Shown piece by piece: positions 54,342-63,280 of a stretch of 64,000 nucleotides of DNA (position 1 is the first letter of the stretch; each line of letters begins with the position of its first letter). The stretch is taken from contig DDEU01000078.1 in assembly GCA_002336815.1 (NCBI GenBank), forward strand, positions 35,706 to 99,705, in the 5' to 3' direction. The DNA is from Chitinophagaceae bacterium UBA1946 (GTDB taxonomy: Bacteria; Bacteroidota; Bacteroidia; Chitinophagales; Chitinophagaceae). The translations under genes were made by a program, and so were the position numbers. The notes beneath the pieces are model-generated. The model ran no database searches and had not been told where the DNA came from. It saw nothing but the letters and a program-made list of their open reading frames with translations.

Positions 54342-56258
54342 TTATTTCTTTGCAGGGAGCGTTTCTTCCAGCCATTTATAAAATTCGTGCTGCCATACCA
54401 TTGCATTTTGGGCATTGAGTACCCAGTGGTTCTCGTCTGGCAGGTAGAGCAACTTACTTTTAATGCCGAGCAATTGCGCTGCCTGGAAAGCCTGCAAGCC
54501 CTGCTCAATCGGTACCCGGTAATCTTTGCCGCCCTGTATCACCAATATGGGCGTATTCCATTTGCTTACATAATTGATGGGGTTGAACTGGCTGTAATTT
54601 TTTTGTGCGGCCAGGTTTTTCTTATCCCAGTAATTGCCACCCCAATCCCAATCCGGGAACCATAATTCTTCGGTGGTGCCGTACATGCTTCGCATATCAA
54701 AAATTCCATCGTGTGCAATAAAACTTTTGAAACGATTGTTGTGTATGCCGGCCAGCATGTACACAGAATAACCACCATAGCTTGCACCAATACAGCCCAG
54801 CCTGTTTTTGTCAACATATTTTTCTTTGCTTACCGCATCAATGGCACTCAGGTAATCTTTAATGGCCTGGCCGCCATGATCCTTACTGATCTGCTCATTC
54901 CATTTGGTGCCATGGCCCGGCATACCACGCCGGTTAGGTGCCACCACAATGTATCCCTGCGATGCCATTAACTGGAAGTTCCATCGGAAAGAATAAAACT
55001 GCGTAAGCGGTGATTGTGGTCCGCCCTGGCAATAAAGCAGCGTTGGATATTTTTTTGCAGGATCAAAACCCGGTGGATAGATCACCCATACCAACATTTT
55101 CTTTCCATCAGTGGTGGTTACAAAACGGCGTTCTGTTTTGCAGCTTGCGATATTGCTGTACAGGTCATCGTTTACATGAGTAAGCTGTTGCATGCTGCCA
55201 TCTTTCAAATTCACCGAATAAATTTCTGCAGCATGGTTCATATCGGTCCTGGTAACTATAAGTGTATTGCCGCTTTGCCCAATGATGCCTGTGATGTCAA
55301 AATCACCCCTGGTAACCTGTTTTACTTCGGGTAACTGCATAGTAGCACCGGTATAATTCACGGTAAACAATTGGAGGGTGCCATTAACGGGCGCATTGAA
55401 AAAAACATCCCGGCCATCATTGCTCCAGCGGAAACTTTCCACGTGAATATCATCCCTGTTGCCGGTGAGGTTTACGATTCCGAGCCCGGTAGAAGCCACA
55501 ATATCCTGTTTGTCGGATTCATAGCCGTCTCTTTTCATTTGCAACCAGGCAAGCGTGCCATTGCTGCTGAAGGATGGGTTAATATCATACCCTTTATTGG
55601 CTTCGGTTAAATTGATCGTTTTGCCCGTTCCAAGATTGTACTCATACAGGTCGCTGTTGGTGCTGATGGCATAATCTTTCCCGTATTTCTTCTTGGTTAC
55701 ATAGATCACCGATTTACTGTCAGGCTTCCAGGTATAATCTTCATCACCCCCGAAAGGTTTGGTGGGAGCATCATAGGGCTCATCTGGCATGATGTCTTTG
55801 GCTTCACCTGTTTTGCCAACAGGTGCAACAAACACGTGATCAAAATTGCCGTCTTCCCAGGTATCCCAGTGGCGGTTATTGAGGTTGTCGAAAATATAGG
55901 CGTTCGACTTACTGAGTTCAGGATAGTAATCGTTGCCGGTGATCTTTTTGATCTTGACTTCTTTATTACTGAGTACGAATTTGCCATCCGGTGAAATATT
56001 CCTGTCGTTCAGCAATTCGTCCGGATTGCTCACTTCTGAGGGTACGCCGCCTTCAACCGGGATGCTGAAGGTTTTGCGGCTGCTTTTATTGGCTTCAACA
56101 TTTGGCGTGCTTACGGAATAGAGTACCTGCTTTCCGTCTTTGCTGATGCCGAGTGCACTTACCCTGCCGATCGTCCAGAGTATTTCAGGTGTCAGTTTGT
56201 TTTGCGCAATGGTAAAGAGTGGTGATATCAGCGCCACCAGGATCAGTTTTTTGTACAT
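54342..56258 (-). CDS. Exported S9 family peptidase (prolyl oligopeptidase type)
   Basis: 638 residues. Signal peptide MYKKLILVALISPLFTIAQ. Residues ~25-385 form a beta-propeller lid with WD40-like phrases (LNNRHWDTWEDGNFDHVFVA, WRWSN-like FRWSNDGRDVFF). The alpha/beta hydrolase domain shows GASYGGYSVYM with nucleophile Ser493, an Asp in IQGGKDYRVPIEQ, and His in LYLPDENHWVLNAQN. S9 enzymes cut small peptides after proline or other residues. Export suggests periplasmic peptide breakdown, together with the M16 pair and the S9A gene at 60164. Confidence 0.92.
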   Translation of the reverse strand: MYKKLILVALISPLFTIAQNKLTPEILWTIGRVSALGISKDGKQVLYSVSTPNVEANKSSRKTFSIPVEGGVPSEVSNPDELLNDRNISPDGKFVLSNKEVKIKKITGNDYYPELSKSNAYIFDNLNNRHWDTWEDGNFDHVFVAPVGKTGEAKDIMPDEPYDAPTKPFGGDEDYTWKPDSKSVIYVTKKKYGKDYAISTNSDLYEYNLGTGKTINLTEANKGYDINPSFSSNGTLAWLQMKRDGYESDKQDIVASTGLGIVNLTGNRDDIHVESFRWSNDGRDVFFNAPVNGTLQLFTVNYTGATMQLPEVKQVTRGDFDITGIIGQSGNTLIVTRTDMNHAAEIYSVNLKDGSMQQLTHVNDDLYSNIASCKTERRFVTTTDGKKMLVWVIYPPGFDPAKKYPTLLYCQGGPQSPLTQFYSFRWNFQLMASQGYIVVAPNRRGMPGHGTKWNEQISKDHGGQAIKDYLSAIDAVSKEKYVDKNRLGCIGASYGGYSVYMLAGIHNNRFKSFIAHDGIFDMRSMYGTTEELWFPDWDWGGNYWDKKNLAAQKNYSQFNPINYVSKWNTPILVIQGGKDYRVPIEQGLQAFQAAQLLGIKSKLLYLPDENHWVLNAQNAMVWQHEFYKWLEETLPAKK

Positions 56259-56345
56259 GAGGATTTTTTTAAGAGGACTAATGTACGGTTAAAAATGCTT
56301 GCACTTATTGCATTAACTTGTTGCCGGGAAAAAAATATTGAACCG

Positions 56346-56705
56346 ATGTACAGCAGGATCTTTCATATTGCCGGGGCAGCGCTGCAGCAGCCGGTAGAAG
56401 ACTTTGTAAAAATGCACCACCAGCAGGCACATGAAAGTATTTACAGCGGCGGATTCATCCGGGTGTACGAAGACTATAGTTTCGTCAATGAAAATGACCT
56501 GATGGTTTGCATTCGGGTGGATGCTACGGAAGCATCGTCGGGCAAAATGACCATTGAGTTCATCGCCGGTGGAGGCAGGCAGGGGCTTATCAACTGGGGT
56601 AGCAGCGGTAGTGAGCAACGCAGGGTCAATAAATTCCGGGAAAATCTTATTGCGTTTTGCACAGCGCATCCATATCAATTGACAGAAACACAAAAGCAGG
56701 CTTAG
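56346..56705 (+). CDS. Small unknown soluble protein
   Basis: 119 residues from the ATG at 56346 (MYSRIFHIAGAALQQPVEDF); an ATG at 56295 would add a short hydrophobic start, MLALIALTCC, too short for a good signal. No family recognised. Mixed alpha/beta pattern: YEDYSFVNENDLMVCIRVDA, KMTIEFIAGGGRQGLINW, and a final helix VNKFRENLIAFCTAHPYQLT. The codon pattern and composition support coding. It is divergent from the S9 peptidase gene and convergent with the ene-reductase gene. Confidence 0.5.
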   Translation: MYSRIFHIAGAALQQPVEDFVKMHHQQAHESIYSGGFIRVYEDYSFVNENDLMVCIRVDATEASSGKMTIEFIAGGGRQGLINWGSSGSEQRRVNKFRENLIAFCTAHPYQLTETQKQA

Positions 56706-56710
56706 TCAGC

Positions 56711-57775
56711 TTATCTTTTTGCCCTTGCATATTGCAGCGGCCATTCGATATCTTCCGACAATTCTTTGGCAGCATGCAATGGAAAGTACGGATCCCGTAA
56801 AAATTCTCTTGCCATGAAAATCAGATCGGCCTGCTGTTGCTGTAAAATTGCTTCCGCCTGCGACGCATTAGTGATGATGCCAACGGCACCTGTTAATATA
56901 CCGGCATCTTTTTTTATGGCAGCAGCAAAAGACACCTGGTAGCCGGGGCCTGCACTGATCTTCGCTGTTGCAGATACACCTCCTGATGAAGCATCCACCA
57001 GGTCAACGCCTTTTTCTTTTAATATTTTTGCCAGGCTGATGGAATCATTGATCGTCCAGCCCGTTTCTTGCCAGTCAGTAGCGCTTATCCGTACAAACAA
57101 AGGGAGATCGGCCGGCCAAACAGTTTGCACCGCTTCCAGTATTTCCAGTAAAAAGCGGATCCTGTTCTCAAAACTACCACCGTATTCGTCGGTGCGGCTA
57201 TTGCTTAGGGGTGATAAAAATTCATTGATGAGATAACCATGTGCTGCATGTAATTCAAGCACTTTAAATCCGGCCTTACCTGCACGGATAGCCGCTTCTT
57301 TAAAGGCATTGATCGTATCTTTTATTTCTGCAACCGTCAATGCATGCGGCACCATGTCTGTTTCATAAAAAGGAATGGGAGAGGGTGCTACCGTTTGCCA
57401 GTGATGTTCGCCTTCTTTAAGCTGCCCGCCACCCAGCCAGGCCAGTTCGCAACTGGCTTTTCGGCCGGCATGTGCCAGTTGTATACCCGCTACTGCACCC
57501 TGTGCATGAATGAAGGAAGTAATGCGCTGCAATGGCGCTATCTGTTCATCTTTCCACAATCCCATATCGCCATGGCTGATGCGTCCCGCTGCTGTTACGG
57601 CTGTTGCTTCCTGTACGATCAGGGCAGCTCCGCCCACTGCACGGCTGCCGAGGTGAACCAGGTGCCAGTCGTTGGCAAACCCATCAACACAGGAGTATTG
57701 GCACATCGGCGACACCACGATGCGGTTTTTTAAAGTGACGCTTTTTATTTTCAGCGGAGAGAATAACAGGCTCAT
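56711..57775 (-). CDS. namA: YqjM-type NADPH ene-reductase (OYE family)
   Basis: 354 residues, FMN-binding TIM barrel. YqjM/NamA-type marks: VVSPMCQYSC with the FMN-contacting Cys25, GIQLAHAGRKASC, ELHAAHGYLINEFLSPLSNS with the two substrate-binding His residues, and RTDEYGGSFENRIRF. The C-terminal GIITNASQAEAILQQQQADL binds the FMN phosphate. The enzyme reduces C=C bonds of enones, maleimides and nitro compounds with NADPH; it is often induced by electrophiles. Cytosolic, monocistronic. The symbol is by family resemblance. Confidence 0.9.
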   Translation of the reverse strand: MSLLFSPLKIKSVTLKNRIVVSPMCQYSCVDGFANDWHLVHLGSRAVGGAALIVQEATAVTAAGRISHGDMGLWKDEQIAPLQRITSFIHAQGAVAGIQLAHAGRKASCELAWLGGGQLKEGEHHWQTVAPSPIPFYETDMVPHALTVAEIKDTINAFKEAAIRAGKAGFKVLELHAAHGYLINEFLSPLSNSRTDEYGGSFENRIRFLLEILEAVQTVWPADLPLFVRISATDWQETGWTINDSISLAKILKEKGVDLVDASSGGVSATAKISAGPGYQVSFAAAIKKDAGILTGAVGIITNASQAEAILQQQQADLIFMAREFLRDPYFPLHAAKELSEDIEWPLQYARAKR

Positions 57776-57812
57776 AATAATTGATTTACCCTGTTTAAAC
57801 GCTCAGGAGGTA

Positions 57813-59960
57813 TTATAGTTTAGTAATTCTCTTTACAATCTTTTTATGCTCAGTCTGCACGCTGATCCAGTAGTTGCCGGCAGCCAGTTTGCTAAGGTCG
57901 ATCCCGATGCGGTTGCCATTGACAGCGCTGGCCCGGATCTCTTGAACCGGCTGGCCGATATTATTGAGTAAACTGATCAGCGCATTGCCTTTGTAATTAT
58001 TCATTTGCAGCGTAGTGCTTTCCTTTGCAGGATTTGGATACAAGGTAACATAAAGATCATCGCTGCCAATAACAGCGGTACGCACAGGTGAGTACTTGTA
58101 TGCCCCGGTATTTTCTTTTATCAGCAGGCGGTAATAATAAAGAATGCCCGGCCTTGCGGTAAGATCGTGAAAGCTGTAATTGTGTGCAGTATTGTTGGTA
58201 TTGAGGGCAGATACAACGCCGATTTCAGTAAACCCGCTGCCTGGTTTTTCGGAGCGCTCGATCGTATAGGACTGTACGCCTATTTCTGTTTCTGCCAGCC
58301 AGTGCAGGTCAACCTGTTTGTTGACTGCTGTAGCAGAAAACAATGCAATGTTTACAGGAACAGGGCATACGCTGCCGTTAGTGCTGATGTGAACTGTGCG
58401 GCTGGTGATCAGCGTATCGATGCCGCAGGCATTTCGTATTGTATCTGTATAAGTGGTATCGTTTACAAACACATGTCCCCAGGCGCTGTTGCCCCGGCAA
58501 ACCGTGGTGTCGGCAGTATTGCGGTTGAGCAATTCACCATATTCAATAAAATCAAAGCTCCTGGTGTACAGGTAACCGCTGCCTACCTGGAAAGCCTGCC
58601 ACTTGTTGTGGGTAATGCTGGCGCCCAAAAATCCACCCCTTGAATTGGATGCCATCGATACAGTAAATCCTTCGTTGTACAATCCAGATGTAGCCGGGAA
58701 ACCAAAATTGTTTTCGTTGTAGTGAAACTGTGTGCCGTTATTGTGGAGACCGATCTCTACGCCGGTGGACTGGATGAAACCGGGGTAGGCGGGGTAGTTA
58801 GTATTGTTGTTGAACTGTTTGGCGTAGGAAACATAAATGGCTGAATCGCAGGAAGTGTATACGATGTCGCCGGCCCTGTCATTATCGGTATTGCCATACA
58901 TCTTTATCCATTGCAGGCTGCCATCAGCTTTTAACTTGCTCACAAACACATCAGTGCCGCCGGCATTGGAAGGGATATCACCGCCGGAAGAATTGGTAGT
59001 GCCAACACAGGAAAAACCACCATCATTCACCGGGATGAAATTTCTTACCATATCATCACCATTGCCGCCCCATGTTTTTTTCCAGGTAATATTGCCGAGC
59101 TTATCAAGCTTCATTAAAAACGCATTTTTACCAGTATAGGTGCTGCTTAAAAAACTGCTTGCATCTGCAGCACCTGCCAGCAGAATGCTTTCATCGGCGA
59201 GTATCTCCATGTCGTATGGGATTTCATCAAGGGAACTGCCGTAAGTTTTCTGCCAGATGATGGAGCCGTCGGCGGCGCTGATCTTGAGCAACCAGATATC
59301 AACACCACCCTGGAAATTGAGTACATTGCCATCGTTGGAATGTGTTGACGCAAGCACCAGCAAATTGCCATCCCTGGTACGTTTGATGCACTTTGCATAT
59401 TCTGAATTGCTGCCGCCGTATAATTTGAACCATTTAATCTTTCCGGCACTGTCCGTCTTGAACAACAGCAGTTGGGTGCTGTCGGTATAGTTGCTGAGTA
59501 GAGGATTGTGAAAGGCAGAGTCCCAGCTATTGCCGTTGTTATCGGCCAGTATAAAGAAGTTTTCACTGCTGTCTGTTTCAAAATCTTTTGCATAGCAGGT
59601 AGCGCCGCCTGATACCTGTATCCAGCTGTATACGCCTGCCAGGTTGGTACGCAGCAGCGAAATGGATTTGGAAGAAAAGTTGGGAGAACGATAAACAGTG
59701 GGAGAGATACCTTCTGTTTCTATCGGCAGCAGCGCACTGTTGTCGAGCGTATTAAAAAGGATGGTGCGGAAATCCCTGGGTGAATATTTTATTTTAGCTG
59801 CCAGGTACTGAACCCTGCCGCCCCACTGGAAACTGTTGTAATCGATCTGGTTAATGGGCCAATTGTGTTGATTGAATTGGGCATTGGTTAGAGTGGGAGT
59901 GGTAGTACAAAGGAGCAGTAAGATGAAACATCTTACCATTAAGGCTAAGCACTGGTTCAT
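57813..59960 (-). CDS. T9SS type A propeller protein
   Basis: 715 residues from the ATG at 59960 (MNQCLALMVRCFILLLLC, signal peptide ending LTNAQ). Residues ~95-450 hold propeller repeats with phrases such as IKWFKLYGGSNSEYAKCIKR, IIWQKTYGSSLDEIPYDMEI and ITWKKTWGGNGDDMVRNFIP: a 'W.K.(Y/W)GG...D' pattern typical of secreted proteins. Next is an FN3-like segment (QSYTIERSEKPGSGFTEIG) and a type A sorting tail: LYVTLYPNPAKESTTLQMNN, then LAAGNYWISVQTEHKKIVKR. It is secreted and surface-attached, with an unknown ligand. Confidence 0.88.
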   Translation of the reverse strand: MNQCLALMVRCFILLLLCTTTPTLTNAQFNQHNWPINQIDYNSFQWGGRVQYLAAKIKYSPRDFRTILFNTLDNSALLPIETEGISPTVYRSPNFSSKSISLLRTNLAGVYSWIQVSGGATCYAKDFETDSSENFFILADNNGNSWDSAFHNPLLSNYTDSTQLLLFKTDSAGKIKWFKLYGGSNSEYAKCIKRTRDGNLLVLASTHSNDGNVLNFQGGVDIWLLKISAADGSIIWQKTYGSSLDEIPYDMEILADESILLAGAADASSFLSSTYTGKNAFLMKLDKLGNITWKKTWGGNGDDMVRNFIPVNDGGFSCVGTTNSSGGDIPSNAGGTDVFVSKLKADGSLQWIKMYGNTDNDRAGDIVYTSCDSAIYVSYAKQFNNNTNYPAYPGFIQSTGVEIGLHNNGTQFHYNENNFGFPATSGLYNEGFTVSMASNSRGGFLGASITHNKWQAFQVGSGYLYTRSFDFIEYGELLNRNTADTTVCRGNSAWGHVFVNDTTYTDTIRNACGIDTLITSRTVHISTNGSVCPVPVNIALFSATAVNKQVDLHWLAETEIGVQSYTIERSEKPGSGFTEIGVVSALNTNNTAHNYSFHDLTARPGILYYYRLLIKENTGAYKYSPVRTAVIGSDDLYVTLYPNPAKESTTLQMNNYKGNALISLLNNIGQPVQEIRASAVNGNRIGIDLSKLAAGNYWISVQTEHKKIVKRITKL

Positions 59961-60163
59961 TGTGGTGAAGGTTTTACAGTTAGAAATAAGATATTGACGA
60001 ATGCTGATTTTCGGCAAATATATAATAAAAGAAACATAGCTATGCTAATTGTAATACATCATTTTCAAACGGTACAAATTGCGAGGTATTGAATAAGGGC
60101 ATCTCAATTTATTGAACCGGCTTTCTTTTATTTTAAGTAATTTTCACTTCCTAAAATTTCCTG

Positions 60164-62278
60164 ATGAAAAAGTTTATAAAAATAACAGCACTTATGATGG
60201 CAGGCAGTGTATTGATCAATGCAGCAGATGCACAAATAAAATATCCCGTAACAAAAAAGACGGACCAGTCGGATGATTATTTTGGTACCAAAGTAGCAGA
60301 TCCTTACCGCTGGCTCGAAGATGACAACAGCGAAGCAACCAAGGCCTGGGTGGTAGAACAGAATACCGTTACCAATGCATACCTCCACGCCATTCCTTTC
60401 AGGGATAAAATAAAACAGCGGCTCGAAGAAATGTGGAATTATGCCAAATACAGTTCACCTTTTAAAGAAGGAAAATATTATTATTTCTACAAGAACGATG
60501 GCCTGCAAAACCAATCGGTGCTTTACCGTCAGGCCGGGCTGGAGGCAGCACCCGAAGTATTCCTTGATCCCAACAGCATGAGCAAAGATGGTACGGCAGC
60601 CCCCGGTGTGCCTGCATTTACAAAGAGTGCTAAATATTGCGCCTACCTGTTATCGCAAAGCGGCAGCGACTGGCAGGAAGCTTATGTAATGGATGTGGAA
60701 TCAAAAAAATTACTCAGCGACAAACTGCAGTGGATCAAATTCAGCGGCATATCCTGGAAGGGAGACGAAGGTTTTTATTACAGCCGTTATCCCGAAGGAG
60801 ATGAGAAGGATAAACTAAAAGGAAAAAATGAATTTCACAAAGTGTACTACCATAAACTGGGTACCCCGCAAACTGCAGATGAATTGATCTACGAGGATAA
60901 AGATCACCCCCAGATGACGATTGGTGCCGGACTGACCGAAGACCAGCGTTTTTTGGTCATTACAAAAAGCCAGGGCACCAGTGGGGTTGAACTGTGGGTA
61001 AAAGATCTTGCAAAGAACAGTGATTTTACCATGCTGATAGAAGGTTTTGAGAACGAAGCAGACGTGGTGGAAAATGATGGCGACCGTTTGCTCGTGAAAA
61101 CAAATATTGATGCGCCCAATTATAAAGTGGTGAGCATTGATCCTGCCAATCCCGCAAAAGAAAACTGGGTAGAGATCATTCCAACAAGAACGAAATTGCT
61201 CGAAACAGTTGGTACTGCAGGAGGGAAATTATTTGTTACCTACCTCGAAGATGCTTCCAGCAAAGTGTACCAGTGCAATATCAGGGGCAACCTGGAAAAA
61301 GAAATAAAACTGCCGGGAATAGGCACCGCCAGCGGATTTGGTGGCAAAGCGGCTGATAAGGAATTGTTTTATTCTTACACCTCTTTCAACACACCGCCAA
61401 CAATCTATCATTATAATATCCTGGATGGAAAAAGCGAACTCTTCCGCAGGCCGGCAACAAAGATCAACCCCGATGATTTTGTAACCGTGCAGTCTTTCTT
61501 TAAAAGTAAGGATGGTGCATCGGTACCCATGTTTATTACCTATAAAAAAGGACTTAAGCTGGATGGCAATAATCCAACGCTCATATACGGCTATGGTGGA
61601 TTCAACATTCCGCTTACACCTACCTTCAGTATCTCCAATGCATTTTTCTTAGAGCAGGGTGGTGTGTACGTACAGGTTACTCTCCGTGGTGGAAGTGAAT
61701 ATGGGGAAGACTGGCACAAGGCAGGAATGTTACAGAACAAACAAAATGTATTCAATGATGTGTACGGCGCTGTACAATTTTTGATAGATAATAAATATAC
61801 CAATCCATCAAAAATAGCATTGCGTGGTGGCAGCAATGGCGGTCTGCTGGTAGGTGCCTGCATTACTCAACACCCGGAACTATTTAAGGTGGCCATTCCG
61901 CAGGTAGGCGTACTCGATATGTTACGGTATCACCAGTTCACCATTGGTTGGGCATGGGCGGTTGAGTATGGAAGAAGTGATAAAAAAGAAGACTTTGAAA
62001 ACCTGTACAGGTATTCGCCGCTGCACAATCTGAAAAAAGGAATCAGCTATCCTGCAACACTGGTTACCACGGCCGATCATGACGACAGGGTAGTGCCGGC
62101 ACATAGTTTTAAATTTGCCGCCGCCCTGCAGGATGCCAATGATGGTAAGAATCCAACGCTCATCCGCATCGACAGCAAGGCAGGGCATGGAGCAGGAAAA
62201 CCCACCGGCAAAGTGATTGAAGAAGCAGCAGATATCTGGAGTTTTGTGATGTACAATCTTGGCATGGAATTCAAATGA
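60164..62278 (+). CDS. Exported prolyl oligopeptidase (S9A)
   Basis: 704 residues with a signal-like start (MKKFIKITALMMAGSVLINA). Residues ~30-440 form the seven-bladed beta-propeller gate (KVADPYRWLEDDNSEATKAW is the family N-terminal signature). The hydrolase domain has GGSNGGLLVGA with nucleophile Ser557, an Asp in TTADHDDRVVPAHS and the His in SKAGHGAGKPTGK. These enzymes cleave after Pro in peptides of up to ~30 residues. Export makes it a periplasmic peptidase. An RmlD-like gene starts 27 bases downstream on the same strand and is likely co-transcribed. Confidence 0.93.
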   Translation: MKKFIKITALMMAGSVLINAADAQIKYPVTKKTDQSDDYFGTKVADPYRWLEDDNSEATKAWVVEQNTVTNAYLHAIPFRDKIKQRLEEMWNYAKYSSPFKEGKYYYFYKNDGLQNQSVLYRQAGLEAAPEVFLDPNSMSKDGTAAPGVPAFTKSAKYCAYLLSQSGSDWQEAYVMDVESKKLLSDKLQWIKFSGISWKGDEGFYYSRYPEGDEKDKLKGKNEFHKVYYHKLGTPQTADELIYEDKDHPQMTIGAGLTEDQRFLVITKSQGTSGVELWVKDLAKNSDFTMLIEGFENEADVVENDGDRLLVKTNIDAPNYKVVSIDPANPAKENWVEIIPTRTKLLETVGTAGGKLFVTYLEDASSKVYQCNIRGNLEKEIKLPGIGTASGFGGKAADKELFYSYTSFNTPPTIYHYNILDGKSELFRRPATKINPDDFVTVQSFFKSKDGASVPMFITYKKGLKLDGNNPTLIYGYGGFNIPLTPTFSISNAFFLEQGGVYVQVTLRGGSEYGEDWHKAGMLQNKQNVFNDVYGAVQFLIDNKYTNPSKIALRGGSNGGLLVGACITQHPELFKVAIPQVGVLDMLRYHQFTIGWAWAVEYGRSDKKEDFENLYRYSPLHNLKKGISYPATLVTTADHDDRVVPAHSFKFAAALQDANDGKNPTLIRIDSKAGHGAGKPTGKVIEEAADIWSFVMYNLGMEFK

Positions 62279-62304
62279 TCAATAACTGATAAGGGCATCA
62301 AACA

Positions 62305-63198
62305 ATGAAAATTCTGATAACAGGAAGCAATGGTTTGCTGGGGCAGCACATCATCAAGCTATTGATCGAAACAACCGGGCATACCATTGTTGCAACAGGC
62401 CGGGGTGCCAGCCGTTTGCCATTTGAAGTGTCTGACCTGTACGACTATTTTCCGCTCGACATTACTGATGGCGTAGCGGTGAATGATTTTTTGCTGGCGC
62501 ATGAACCGGAACTGGTGATACATGCCGCCGCCATGACGCAGCCAGACGAATGCGAACAGCACCCCATTGAATGCTGGAATGTAAATGTAACGGCCACCAG
62601 GTTTTTGCTGGAAGCTGCTGAAAAGATCAACGCAAGATTTATCTACATCTCTACCGATTTTGTTTTTGATGGTATAAATGGTCCGTACAAAGAAACGGAT
62701 GAGCCGGGGCCGGTAAATTATTACGGCAGCAGTAAACTGGCAGCGGAAAAATCAGTGATGGAAAGCGACCTGCAATGGGCCATTGTGAGAACGGTACTGG
62801 TGTATGGCAATATACTGGTGGGCAACCGCAGCAATGTGATCAGTTGGGTGAAGGATAATTTAATGAACGGTAAAGCCATCAAAGTAGTAAGCGACCAGTT
62901 GCGTACGCCTACTTATGTGGAAGACCTGGCTAAAGGTATTTTACTGGTGGTGGAAAAAAATGCGACGGGTGTTTATCATATTTCCGGTGAAGAAGAAATG
63001 AGTCCTCATGATATGGCCATTGCAACTGCCGATTATTTGCAGTTAGATAAAACACTGATGACAAAAGTGAATGCCGATACTTTTACGCAGCCAGCTAGGA
63101 GACCATTAAAAACAGGCTTTGTGATCGATAAGGCAAAAAGGGAACTCGGCTATCAACCTACCTCTTTCAAAGATTCATTAAAGAAAATGCTGGGCTGA
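62305..63198 (+). CDS. RmlD-like NAD(P)-dependent sugar reductase/epimerase
   Basis: 297 residues, extended SDR of the RmlD type. Glycine-rich loop TGSNGLLGQH near residues 7-16; LVIHAAAMTQPDECE; catalytic YYGSSK (Tyr and Lys of the YxxxK motif); and RTPTYVEDLAKGIL. RmlD reduces dTDP-4-dehydro-6-deoxy-L-mannose to dTDP-L-rhamnose; many relatives act on other nucleotide sugars or small molecules. No other rhamnose genes are near, so the substrate is uncertain. Cytosolic. It follows the S9A gene by 27 bases. Confidence 0.85.
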   Translation: MKILITGSNGLLGQHIIKLLIETTGHTIVATGRGASRLPFEVSDLYDYFPLDITDGVAVNDFLLAHEPELVIHAAAMTQPDECEQHPIECWNVNVTATRFLLEAAEKINARFIYISTDFVFDGINGPYKETDEPGPVNYYGSSKLAAEKSVMESDLQWAIVRTVLVYGNILVGNRSNVISWVKDNLMNGKAIKVVSDQLRTPTYVEDLAKGILLVVEKNATGVYHISGEEEMSPHDMAIATADYLQLDKTLMTKVNADTFTQPARRPLKTGFVIDKAKRELGYQPTSFKDSLKKMLG

Positions 63199-63223
63199 TT
63201 CACGGTAATCAGAACATAAAATA

Positions 63224-63256
63224 AAACCCGGTCATTAATTATATGTGACCGGGTTT
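63224..63256. terminator. Bidirectional terminator
   Basis: Perfect 11-base stem AAACCCGGTCA (63224-63234) / TGACCGGGTTT (63246-63256) with an 11-base loop. It separates the RmlD-like gene on + from argS on -. Confidence 0.9.
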
Positions 63257-63280
63257 CTAATTAAACTGTTTAGAAGATCA